This document shows positions 44,695 to 55,521 of a stretch of 64,000 nucleotides of DNA, piece by piece. Numbering within the stretch: position 1 is the first letter of the stretch; each line of letters begins with the position of its first letter. Below the pieces are notes generated by a model, which saw only the letters and a program-made list of their open reading frames with translations, had not been told where the DNA came from and did not search any database. Source of the DNA: Limonium bicolor (taxonomy: Eukaryota > Streptophyta > Magnoliopsida > Caryophyllales > Plumbaginaceae); contig CM041779.1 of assembly GCA_023374045.1 (NCBI GenBank), forward strand, positions 299,780,167 to 299,844,166, written 5' to 3'. Both the position numbers and the translations under genes were made by a program.

Positions 44695-46418
44695 TGATAA
44701 GTGTCCAAATGGGCATGTTTTATAGGTGTATTTCATATATTATATCAACACTTTTCTTGCTCATTTCTCCACTTCGGTTAGTTTTTCCTCTAGTTTATGT
44801 TTTATTATTATCTCACAAATTTATTGTTTTAACATGAGAAAAACTGAGCTAGAAGCAAAGTAGACAGAAGAGACGAACGCATAGACGCAAACGGCTCAGA
44901 AAACGGACTTATAACGAAGAATCTGGAGCCGGTTGAAGATTGCAAAAGAAATTACAATATATATATATATATATGTCCGCCCAAAACAACGACGTCCGAG
45001 GCGAGGACATTGTGATGTCCGCCCCATTCAGTGAGGTACACACGCGGACGTCTCACACACCAAGGCAACCGCCCTAATATAGGCGGACAACAATACAAAC
45101 TAGGCAACCGCCCTAATATAGGCGGACAAGGCTAAAAAACTACCGCATGGCAACCGCCTATTTGGAGGCGGTCAAGACACAAACAACCGCCTATTTGGAG
45201 GCGGACACACTAGGCGGACTCAAGCTACAACCGCTCCAGTTCGTGCGGACTCAAGACGGACAAGAGACGCCGCCAGTCTTCTTCTTCGCGACGTTCTGCA
45301 AATTGATTGCGCTATCCATCTACTCCCGCACCGCCTACCTTAAATCGCTCCACTCGTCGGCTCTGTCCCCTGCATTAAATGAAGCAATCAGTCTGCAATC
45401 AGTGCTCAATCAATGCTCTTCTTCATCTGCCTCATCCAATCCTCTATATAAACCCAACACCATAACTGCAAAACAGGCACCACGTACGACCAGAGGCTGA
45501 AGAAATCACAAACAGCTCCACACTCCATTCTCTTCCATTTAATTCCTCCCGTAACACCACAATCCCATCTTTTATTTATTTTCACCATTTCACCACATTC
45601 ACGTACGTACTCAAACAGAAGCAGTATTTTTACAAAGAGAGAAAAGAGGCAGGCGAGTGCAGACCCGTTCTTCACAAGACGTTCCTGAATAATGACTATT
45701 TCAATCTCTACTCTGTTTTTATTTCTGTCAATGTCTGAGTAATCTTATATTTGTGCTTAGGAGGGTGTCTAACCCCAAAATAACTCAGCATATTTATAAT
45801 ACCGAGTTTGCTTATAAATATTTGTTTTGTCTCTCTCTATTTTTAAATGTTTAAGAACTGATCATTTTTATGCATTTACGGTTTCTCTAATTTCAATGAT
45901 TTTGTAAACTAGAGAATAGACCACAAAGAGAGACAAACGTCAGATATTATCTCCTTGATTAGCAGATAAAATCCTTCGCTGTTATAAAAAGAATTCTCGC
46001 TTAAGGCTAATTAATGATTTTAGACTTCTTCTGATTGTAAAAAGTCTACTGAATTAATTAAGAGTTGTCCTTACTATGATTTAGAAAGGCCACAGATAAA
46101 ATTCTTAACAGACAAATAAGAGCAAACTAGGATTATATTTAATATCTGAGTTATAATAGGGCGATTTCACCTTCCTTAGCACATTTTCCATCCACTTAAC
46201 ACAATGTTTTTACTGTTTTTTATTATTTTTGTACTAATCCAACAACAAATCCAGCTTGCTCCGGCTAAACCCCTTTTACAGTTTTCTTAACTACCTAAAC
46301 TAGGATAATTGAACAATCTCTTGCGGATACGACACTTGTTTTACTACTCCGTATAGGTACACTTGCCTATCAGTTTGCTATAAATCTGTATTTATTATAG
46401 TGTAGTTTTATCCGAACA
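44695..46418 (+). repeat. Element A 5' LTR
   Basis: It starts TGATAAGTGTCC and ends TCCGAACA. The TATA box CTATATAAAC is at 45444-45453. The hairpin array at 44980-45260 is upstream of it. The U5 side matches 54540-55516 closely. Confidence 0.9.
44980..45260 (+). repeat. Hairpin array in the 5' LTR of A
   Basis: 'gcaaccgccctaatataggcggac' occurs twice and 'accgcctatttggaggcgg' twice, the latter forming CCGCCT/AGGCGG arms. 'cgtccgaggcgaggac' and 'acgcggacgtc' flank them. The same array is at about 54067-54350 in the 3' LTR. Confidence 0.8.
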
Positions 46419-46424
46419 AGTTTT

Positions 46425-46442
46425 TGGCGCCGTTGCCGGGGA
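46425..46442 (+). other. Element A primer binding site (tRNA-Asp type)
   Basis: TGGCGCCGTTGCCGGGGA lies six bases inside the LTR end. The same 18 bases are in element C (29026-29043, minus). This primer type is usual in the Athila lineage. Confidence 0.85.
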
Positions 46443-47067
46443 GATTGATTCCATCAATTTCCCTAGTTTCCGGTAGTTCACCTGTTATATATTATAATAA
46501 TCTGTTAATATTATCTTGTTAATAAATCTGACTTGGACATCGGACTTATAATCTGACTTGGACATCGGACTTCTGATATGACTTGGACATCTAACTTTGG
46601 ACTTCGGACTTCTAACATCTTAATATTATTGTCATTTATTTCAGTCATTTCGTTCCATTGTTATTTCTTTCCATTGTCATTTCTTTCCATTGTCCCTAAC
46701 AACTAACTTAAGATTTCCTGTCATTTCATTTCCATTGTCCTTAACATTTCATTTCCATTGTCCTTAACATTTAATTTCCATTGTCCTTAACATTTAATTT
46801 CCATTGTCCTTAACATTTAATTTTCCCAGTATACTAACTTATAATTTCTGTCTCTAACAACTAACTTATAATTTCTGTCAATTAATTTCCCTTGTCATCT
46901 TATTTTCTGTCATTTTACTCTTGTTAAAAAAATAGAAAAATATATATATAAAAAAAAGTATAGAAAAAAAATATGTGTTGTTTATCAGCCTAACCAATAT
47001 CTCTACCTTATTCTATTTTACTAACTAATTTTGCAGTTTCTGACGAACCGCAAGTTATCTTCTGTGC
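46443..47067 (+). other. Element A 5' UTR with tandem repeats
   Basis: 'tgacttggacatcggactt' variants occur three times at 46520-46600. 'atttccattgtccttaacattt' occurs about four times at 46725-46825. A poly-A/TA stretch lies near 46925-46970. Similar repeats, in sense, occur in the leader of C. Confidence 0.7.
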
Positions 47068-49077
47068 ATGCCAAATACTCAAACCCGAGGTTCTCCACCA
47101 ATCAGTCCGAGACTCGAACCCGAGCGAACTTTATTAAACGCACGAAGAAACCTGAGAAACCAAGACATGGCAGACGACCAAAACCAAGTTATAGATGAAA
47201 TGGACCATGCAAATCAACCAGAACACCGTGCCCTATCTGATTACCACCAACCGGATACCGAAGGAAGAGCATCAGCCATAGTTCTCCCCGAACTAACACC
47301 GCTAGAAACCGGACGATGGGCTTTCAAAACCCACTACATCACCGCCGTCCGGGATTTAGGCAAGTTTAGTGGAGCGAACCCAGATGAAGCCCCAAATCAT
47401 CTGAGTCTCTTCCTAGACTTCTGCAATTCCTTTGGTCAAACCGGCAACGTCAAAGAAAGAATCCGTCCACAACTATTTCCTCACTTGTTGTCGGATTCAG
47501 CTAACAGGTGGTACCGAAGCCTTCCCTCCCGATCAATCACCACATGGCTGCAAATGGCCCAAAAATTCCTTGCCAAATACTACCCAACCAGTAGAACGAG
47601 GCAATTGATCGGTGAAATCAATACTTTCTGTCAGGAGCCTGGAGAAACATTGTACGACGCATGGGACAGATTCAAGGACATGCTAATGAAGTGTTCCCAC
47701 CATGGTCTTGACAATCAATCCCTCTGCCTGTCATTCTTCAACGGTCTAGATGATGGGAACCGACTACTCGTCAATTCCTCTGCAGGAGGAAGTTTCATGA
47801 TGAAATCTCCTAAAGAAGGAATGGACCTTCTCGAAACCATGACGAGCAATACAAGACAGTGGACGAGATCCAAAGGACGAACACCACGAGCAGCAGGCCT
47901 ACTCCATGTTGAGCCTACAGATCATTTATCGGCTCAGATCTCGTCCCTTGCAAAGATGGTGGAAAAGCTAACGACATCTCAAAACGAAATTGTAAAAACA
48001 ATAGCTTCCCCACCTACAAGTTCATCGTCAGTTCCACCTACAGAAGGATGTGTCATATGCGCCGGTCCTCATGAAACCCATCAGTGCGAGGGTAAAAACC
48101 AATACGAGGATGTAAACTTCATAGGAAACCGCCCCGGTAATTCCTACAACAACAACTTCAACAACAACTACCCATGGAGAAATCACCCGAATTTCTCATG
48201 GAAGAACAATGATCAAAACCAAGGAGGGCAGAACAACAATTCCAATACCTATCAGGGAAACAGACCCCAACCAAATTCTAATATAGGTTATAGAGCACAA
48301 GGTGCCCCTCCAGGTTTCCAGCAACAACAACAACCACCCTCGACCTCTTCTGATCCAAACGAGGAATTCAGGAACTTAATGAAAGGATTCATGACTACGA
48401 CTCATACCAGACTCGTGGATCAAGAAGCCACTAACAGAAGGGTTGAAGCCCAGATACAACAAACCAACCAACAGTTGGAGCAAATCAGCCAGCAGCTTGC
48501 ACAAAGGCCACCCGGTGCCTTCCCTAGTCAGCCAAATCCAAGGGAACAGGCCAAGGAAGTGACGTTAAGGAGTGGTAGGCCGCTCAACTCATCTCTTCCC
48601 CGAGATGATACTGATAATCAAGAGCAGCAAGCTCATGAGCCTCAAGAAAATCTAGAAGGAGAACAGGAAGATGCTGAAGAAGCCCCACCTCCTACGAAAA
48701 TTGTTTCCGAGGAGAAGGAGCCTCCTGAATCTACTCCTTCCTCTCTCACTAAAATTCTTCCCCCACTTCCTTTTCCAAACAGAATAAGAAAGAAAAGTTT
48801 AGATGAACAGTTTGGAAAGTTTCTAACTCACTTCAAGAAACTGACGATTAACATTCCTTTCGCCGATGCTTTAAAACAAATGCCAATATACGCAAAGTTC
48901 ATGAAGGATATCATCACCAACAAAAGATCGTTGCAGGAAGTGGAAACTGTACACCTTACACAGGAAGTGTCAGCAGTACTTCTCAAGAGTCTCCCTCCAA
49001 AACTTGGAGACCCAGGTTTGCCAATTATTCCATGTCAGTTGATAATGATTGTTGTGGTAGTGGGTTATGTGATCTAG
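47068..49077 (+). CDS. Element A gag (Athila-type)
   Basis: The open frame has 669 codons. Gag domain blocks include LFPHLLSDSANRWYRSLPS and FLAKYYPTSRTRQLIGEI (about residues 80-270), and a knuckle C-x2-C-x3-H-x4-C at residues 328-340 (CVICAGPHETHQC). Residues 350-440 are Asn/Gln-rich, 440-480 likely coiled, 480-570 acidic and proline-rich, and 570-650 (RIRKKSLDEQFGKFLTHFKKL) match the segment that precedes the protease in Athila. The frame ends just into the protease, which continues in another frame from about 49032, so one base has been lost or a frameshift is used. The start is the first ATG after the leader. It packages the element's RNA. Confidence 0.85.
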   Translation: MPNTQTRGSPPISPRLEPERTLLNARRNLRNQDMADDQNQVIDEMDHANQPEHRALSDYHQPDTEGRASAIVLPELTPLETGRWAFKTHYITAVRDLGKFSGANPDEAPNHLSLFLDFCNSFGQTGNVKERIRPQLFPHLLSDSANRWYRSLPSRSITTWLQMAQKFLAKYYPTSRTRQLIGEINTFCQEPGETLYDAWDRFKDMLMKCSHHGLDNQSLCLSFFNGLDDGNRLLVNSSAGGSFMMKSPKEGMDLLETMTSNTRQWTRSKGRTPRAAGLLHVEPTDHLSAQISSLAKMVEKLTTSQNEIVKTIASPPTSSSSVPPTEGCVICAGPHETHQCEGKNQYEDVNFIGNRPGNSYNNNFNNNYPWRNHPNFSWKNNDQNQGGQNNNSNTYQGNRPQPNSNIGYRAQGAPPGFQQQQQPPSTSSDPNEEFRNLMKGFMTTTHTRLVDQEATNRRVEAQIQQTNQQLEQISQQLAQRPPGAFPSQPNPREQAKEVTLRSGRPLNSSLPRDDTDNQEQQAHEPQENLEGEQEDAEEAPPPTKIVSEEKEPPESTPSSLTKILPPLPFPNRIRKKSLDEQFGKFLTHFKKLTINIPFADALKQMPIYAKFMKDIITNKRSLQEVETVHLTQEVSAVLLKSLPPKLGDPGLPIIPCQLIMIVVVVGYVI

Positions 49078-52000
49078 GAGCTAGTATCAATTTAATGCCA
49101 CTCTCAACTTTCAACAAACTTAAGATTGGTAAATGCATGCCTACTTCTATTCAATTACAACTAGTAGATAGATCTTTAGTATTCCCAAAAGGGATAATAG
49201 AAGATTTGATTGTTACTGTAGGAACTTTTGTGTTCCCCGCTGACTTTATTGTAATTGACATGGAAGAAGACACTAGGGTGCCCTTAATCTTAGGACGACC
49301 TTTCATGAGAACTGCTAGAGCACTAATCGATGTTGAAAAAGGAAAAATCATTTTAAGGCTGCATAACGAAAGTTTAGAATACGACATGTCCAAGGTTATT
49401 AAGAAACCCGCTCATTTAGAAGACACCTTTTCCATAGACATTGTCGACTCTATTGTGCAGGATAATTTATCTGCTATTATTCGTAATGACGCTCTTGAAA
49501 ATGCTTTGTCTGAAATCTGTGATAACCAACTAGTGTACCCTGACACAATCGAAATGGTAGCAGCTCTGGATAAGATAAAATCATATACGAAACCACGCTA
49601 CCCACCACCAGAACCATTAGAGCTATCTACCCAGAAGTTACCACCATCCATTGAACAACCCCCTCTCGTAGAAATGAAACAATTGCCATCACATCTGAAG
49701 TATGTTTACCTTTCTGATTTTTGTACTTTACCTGTTATTATTTCTTCATCCCTAACAAGTACACAGGAAGAACAGCTTATGAAGATCCTACAGAGCCACA
49801 AGAAGGCAATAGGCTGGTCCATTTCGGACATCAAAGGTATGAACCCCCATTTCTGCACACATCACATATATATGGAAGATACCTACAAGCCTTTAGTTCA
49901 ACCACAGAGAAGGCTGAATCCCAACATGAAAGACGTAGTAAAGAAAGAAGTGCTCAAACTTCTCGACGCTGAGATAATCTATTCCATCTCCGACAGCAAA
50001 TGGGTGAGCCCCGTCCAAGTGGTCCCGAAAAAAGGAGGTCTCACTGTGGTCCCCAACGTCAAAGGTGATCTAATCCCCCAGAGAACCACGACGGGATGGA
50101 GAGTCTGCATTGATTACAGGAAACTGAATAGCGCAATGCGGAAGGACCACTTTCCTCTACCATTCATTGATCAGATGCTAGAAAGATTGGCTGGCCAAGA
50201 TTACTACTGCTTCCTGGATGGCTATTCAGGATACTTTCAAATACCCATTGCCTCTGAAGACCAAGACAAAACCACATTCACATGCCCGTACGGGACATTT
50301 GCATATAATCGGATGCCTTTTGGTCTATGCAATGCCCCAGCCACATTTCAATGATGCATGATGGCAATCTTCAGTGACTATCTTGAGAAGAGCATCGAAG
50401 TCTTCATGGACGACTTCTCTGTCTTTGGTCCCACTTTCGAATCCTGTCTAAACAATCTGGATGCTATCCTCAACCGATGTGAAGAAACTAACCTTGTGCT
50501 TAACTGGGAAAAATGCCATTTCATGGTTAAAGAAGGAATAGTTCTTGGGCACAAAATATCTTCAAAAGGGATTGAAGTTGACAAAGCCAAAGTCGAAGTT
50601 ATTGAAAAATTACCACCACCATCGACGGTGAAAGACATCAGAAGTTTCCTTGGCCATGCTGGGTTCTATAGAAGGTTTATCAAAGATTTTTCCAAAATTT
50701 CAAAACCTCTATGTGATCTCCTAGCTAAAGACGTCAAGTTCGATTTCACTGACAAATGCCTACAAGCCTTCAACACACTGAAAGAATGCCTCATCTCCGC
50801 CCCCATTGTGATATCACCAGACTGGAGCCTTCCATTCGAAATTATGTGTGACGCCAGCAACTATGCCGTGGGTGCCGCTTTATGCCAAAAGAAGGAGAAG
50901 ATCTTGAGAACCATCTACTATGCAAGTAGAACCCTTAACGACGCTTAGAAGAATTATTCGACTACTGAGAAGGAACTTCTAGCAGTAGTCTTTGCTCTGG
51001 ATAAATTCCGATCATATCTCTTGGGGAGCAAAGTCATAATTCACACCGATCACTCCGCTCTGAGGTATCTATTTGCCAAAGAAGATGTCATACCCCGACT
51101 CCTCTAGTGGATACTCCTGCTACAAGAATTTGAGATTGAAATTAGAGACAAGCCAAGAGTGCAGAATGTAGTAGCAGACCACCTATCTCGCATAGAGGCA
51201 CCAAGTGATGGCACTTCCATCAATGAATTCTTCCCATATGAGTGCGTTTTTATGATTGGAGACATCGGTGAACCATGGTACACTTACATGGCCAACTACC
51301 TGGCACGAGGAGTAATACCACATGGGCTAACCTACCAACAGAAAAAGAAGTTCTTTTCAGATGTAAAACATTACTACTGGGAGGACCCTCTCCTTTTCAA
51401 GGTCTGTGTAGACGGGATGGTGAGACGATGTGTGCCCCGAGATGAAGTCCAAAACATTCTACGACATTGTCACTCTCTTGAAGCAGGAGGACATCATGGG
51501 CCAGCTCGAACAGCGGCTAAGGTACTTCAATCAGGTTTTTTTGGAAAACCTTACATAAAGACTGTCATTCCTTTGTAGCCTCCTGCGATGAGTGCCAACG
51601 ACTTGGGAACACCTCCAGAAAACACGAAATGCCTCTCAACATCATACTCGAGGTGGAACCTTTCGACGTGTGGGGTATTGACTTCATGGGTCCCTTTCCG
51701 TCGTCTTGTTCAAACCTCTTCATCTTGGTGGCAGTCGACTATGTCACTAAGTGGGTGGAAGCTATCGGCTCTCCCACAAATGATGCAAAGGTAGTACTCA
51801 GGTTCTTGAAGAGGAACATATTTACACGATTTGGAGTCCCACGTGCTATAATCAGTGACCAAGGATCCCACTTCTGCAATAAGCAGTTCACAGCCTTGAT
51901 GACCAAATATGGAGTGAGACATAAGGTAGCCTTGCCTTATCACCCTCAAACAAATGGCCAGGCTGAGGTCTCTAACCGAGAATTGAAGTGGATCCTACAA

Positions 52001-52564
52001 AAGACAGTTAATTCTTCAAGAAAAGATTGGTCCCTGAAGCTAGATGATGCACTCTGGGCGTATAGAACAGCTTACAAGACGCCCATCGGCATGTCCCCAT
52101 ATCGACTAGTCTTCGGCAAAGCTTGTCATTTACAAGTCGAACTTGTACACAAATCATTCTGGGCCGTGAAAGCCCTCAACTTCGATCTACTGAGAGCAGG
52201 TGACAAAAGGAAATTCCAGCTCACTGAATTAGAAGAATTTCGAGAGGATGCCTATGAAAATAACCGAATCTACAAAGAGAAAGCCAAGAAGTGGCATGAC
52301 AAGATGATCCTTAAACGGGAGTTCCATGAGGGAGATTTGGTTCTATTGTACAATTCCAGGTTAAAGCTGTTTCCTGGTAAACTAAAATCCTATTGGGCTG
52401 GACCATTTACTGTCTCCAAGGTCACCCCATATGGATCCGTTGAGTTGGTGGATTCTAAAAAACAAACTTTCATGGTCAATGGATCTAGACTAAAGCATTA
52501 CCAGGGTGGTAATCTCGAGACAGTTGATGCTCGTACAATAAATCTACAAGATCCTCTGATTTGA
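49032..52564 (+). pseudogene. Element A pol: protease, RT, RNase H, integrase (broken)
   Basis: Protease: CDLGASINLMPLS (about 49067) and LILGRPFMRTARALIDV (about 49286). RT: VCIDYRKLN (about 50104), FLDGYSGYFQIPI (about 50212) and the catalytic FMDD (about 50403). RNase H: CDASNYAVGAAL and IIHTDHSALRYLF (50840-51070). Integrase: the HH part is readable to about 51540, a frameshift lies near 51540-51580, and the core resumes with [18 protein letters not shown] and QAEVSNRE, which supply the DDE triad. A C-terminal block ends [13 protein letters not shown] near 52460. In-frame stops stand at 50352, 50946 and 51105. No chromodomain is seen, as expected for Athila. Confidence 0.85.
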
Positions 52565-53788
52565 GTACGCTTCAAAGCGTCTAGCCAAAGACGTTAAAGA
52601 AGGGCAGCTTTCCGGGAGGCAACCCGGACGAACTTATCTTTTATATGCTTTTATGCTCTTTTAATTATCAGGTTCCCTTTAAATTTTGTTTTTGCTAACT
52701 CTTAACCCCGTTTGTAGTATGGTTGCTTCTAGTGTCTTATGCAGGTGCAATTTCATGTCTACACCGCAACCAAGCTACGCTACTTGAGGCTGAAGCTCAA
52801 GTGTGGGGAACTCCTATAACGCAGCAAAAATATCTCAGGGGAGTACCAGTTCTTTAATTATGCTTTTAATTCAATAAAATCTGCAGAGGAGAGTTTATGT
52901 GCTTAAATGATTATACGTGAGCTTTGTGTTCTCTCTATTTTATCTACTTACCGAAAAGGTCTTCTGAAACTTTCCCTTGTTTTTCTGGTGAACAATGTGG
53001 ACATTGTTCAAATTAAGTGTGGGGGAGTGTGCCTTTTCGGTGACATTTTGTGCTAAAATGCTTAATCTCTCTGCTTATCTTGCGTTTGTCCAAATTCAAT
53101 ATCGTGACCCTTTATGTGTGGGTTGTTCTCTTTAAGAATAAATATGTTATGAATTGTGGGATAAATGGTATAAATGGTACAAATTCAAAAATTTTAAAAT
53201 TTTGATTACTTTTGAGGAGCATTTTTATGCGGTGTGACCAAATGATCTGAAATGGTTGGATTTTTATTACTCAGGGGTTCTTCTGTCTTCTCTCTTAGGG
53301 ATTGCTAAGGGGTGCTTCTCTGTCAAAAAAAAGAAAAAAATAAAAATAAGGGACTTGCGAGACACCATTGGTAACCAACAAAGAGAGTTGAGTGTTCTTA
53401 AAAATGAAGGCTTAATGCCTACATATTATCTTCTCATCTCTTATGCAAAAGTGAAACAAATGCATAATTCTATTTTTCCTTTTGTTTTCTCCTCAATGCC
53501 CATTCTTGAGAGAAGTTGGCCATGGTAAAAGTTCTCAAAGTCACCCAAAACAAAAGAAACATTGAAGTACTCCGGATCATACCCCGAAACTCTAATTTTT
53601 ATTTTTGCCCTGAGTACACCTATGCCACCAGTAGGTGATGGATCACACTCCTCTAAAAAGTTTAAGATCATGTACTATTGACTTCTTTATCCTACCCTTC
53701 ATAATAGTATTTGTTAATATTGAGCATTCCCTACTTGTTTGGGTACATGGTTTTGCTTGAGGACAAGCAAAAGGTATATGTGGGGGTG
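52565..53788 (+). other. Element A 3' UTR and polypurine tract
   Basis: It contains the block 'gacgttaaagaagggcagctt' and 'gggaggcaaccc' (52590-52630), an internal purine tract 'aagtgtgggggagtg' near 53015, a stretch strongly conserved with element C (about 53340-53650), and the final tract TGTGGGGGTG (53779-53788). I see no envelope-like ORF; short readings are not domain-like. Confidence 0.75.
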
Positions 53789-55516
53789 TGATAAGTGTCC
53801 AAATGAGCATGTTTTATAGGTGTATTTCATATATTATATCAACACTTTTCTTGCTCATTTCTCCACTTCGGATAGTTTTTCCTCTAGTTTATGTTTTATT
53901 ATTATCTCACAAATTTATTGTTTTAACATGAGAAAAACTGAGCTAGAAGCAAAGTAGACAAAGAGACGAACGCATAGACGCAAACGGCTCAGAAAACGGA
54001 CTTATAACGAAGAATCTGGAGCCGGTTGAAGATTGCAGAAGAAATTACAATATATATATATATATGTCGGCCAAAAACAACGACGTCAGAGGCGAGGACA
54101 TTGTGATGTCCGCCCCATTCAGTGAGGTACACACGCGGACGTCTCACACACCAAGGCAACCGCCCTAATATAGGCGGACAACAATACAAACTAGGCAACC
54201 GCCCTAATATAGGCGGACAAGGCTAAAAAACTACCGCATGGCAACCGCCTATTTGGAGGCGGTCAAGACACAAACAACCGCCTATTTGGAGGCGGACACA
54301 CTAGGCGGACTCAAGCTACAACCGCTCCAGTTCGTGCGGACTCAAGGCGGACAAGAGACGCCGCCAGTCTTCTTCTTCGCGACGTTCTGCAAATTGATTG
54401 CGCTATCCATCTACTCCCGCACCGCCTACCTTAAATCGCTCCACTCGTCGGCTGTGTCCCCTGTATTAAATGAAGCATCAGTCTGCAATCAGTGCTCAAT
54501 CAAATGCTCTTCATCGCCTCATCCAATCCTCTATATAAACCCAACACCATAACTGCAAAACAGGCACCACGTACGACCAGAGGCTGAAGAAATCACAAAC
54601 AGCTCCACACTCCATTCTCTTCCATTTAATTCCTCCCGTAACACCACAATTCTCCATCTTTTATTTATTTTCACCATTTCACCACATTCACGTACGTACT
54701 CAAACAGAAGCAGTATTTTTACAAAGAGAGAAAAGAGGCAGCGAGTGCAGACCCGTTCTTCACAAGCAGTTCCTGAATAATGACTATTTCAATCTCTACT
54801 CTGTTTTTATTTCTGTCAATGTCTGAGTAATCTTATATTTGTGCTTAGGATGGGTGTTTAACCCCAAAATAACTCAGCGTATTTATAATACCGAGTTTGC
54901 TTATAAATATTTGTTTTGTCTCTCTCTATTTTTAAATGTTTAAGAACTGATCATTTTTATGCATTTACGGTTTCTCTAATTTCAATGATTTTGTAAACTA
55001 GAGAATAGACCACAAAGAGAGACAAACGTCAGATATTATCTCCTTGATTAGCAGATAAAATCCTTCGCTGTTATAAAAAGAATTCTCGCTTAAGGCTAAT
55101 TAATGATTTTAGACTTTTTCTGATTGTAAAAAGTCTACTGAATTAATTAAGAGTTGTCCTTATCTATGATTTAGAAAGGCCACAAGATAAAATTCTTAAC
55201 AGACAAATAAGAGCAAACTAGGATTATATTTAATATCTGAGTTATAATAGGGCGATTTCACCTTCCTTAGCACATTTTCCATCCACTTAATTCACAACTG
55301 TTTTTACTGTTTTTTATTATTTCTGTACTAATCCAACAACAAATCCAGCTTGCCTCCGGCTAAACCCCTTTTTACAGTTTTTCTTAACTACCTAAACTAG
55401 GATAATTGAACAATCTCTCTATGGATACGACACTTGTTTTACTACTCCGTATAGGTACACTTGCCTATCAGTTTGCTATAAATCTGTATTTATTATAGTG
55501 TAGTTTTATCCGAACA
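53789..55516 (+). repeat. Element A 3' LTR
   Basis: This LTR is 1728 bases with a TATA box CTATATAAAC at 54531-54540. The hairpin array is at 54067-54350. It differs from the 5' LTR by scattered substitutions and a few short indels. Confidence 0.9.
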
Positions 55517-55521
55517 AGCAG
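55517..55521 (+). repeat. Target duplication of A, right copy (AGCAG)
   Basis: This matches 44690-44694. E's gag frame resumes immediately. Confidence 0.8.

Larger units (their letters stand above)
44695..55516 (+). mobile_element. Element A: Athila-like retrotransposon with gag and pol
   Basis: LTRs at 44695-46418 (1724 bases) and 53789-55516 (1728 bases) flank a tRNA-Asp-type PBS, a leader with repeats, gag, protease, RT-RNase H, integrase, a 1.2-kb 3' UTR and a polypurine tract. AGCAG flanks the element. It is 10.8 kb long, in the size range of Athila elements. No envelope-like ORF is seen after integrase. Two frameshifts and three in-frame stops disable pol, but all domains are present. 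LTRs differ at few positions where compared, so it is among the younger insertions. Confidence 0.9.

Noticed and set aside
52565..53788. Envelope-like ORF of element A
   Set aside because: Some Athila elements carry one here, but no reading of useful length or with membrane segments is present.
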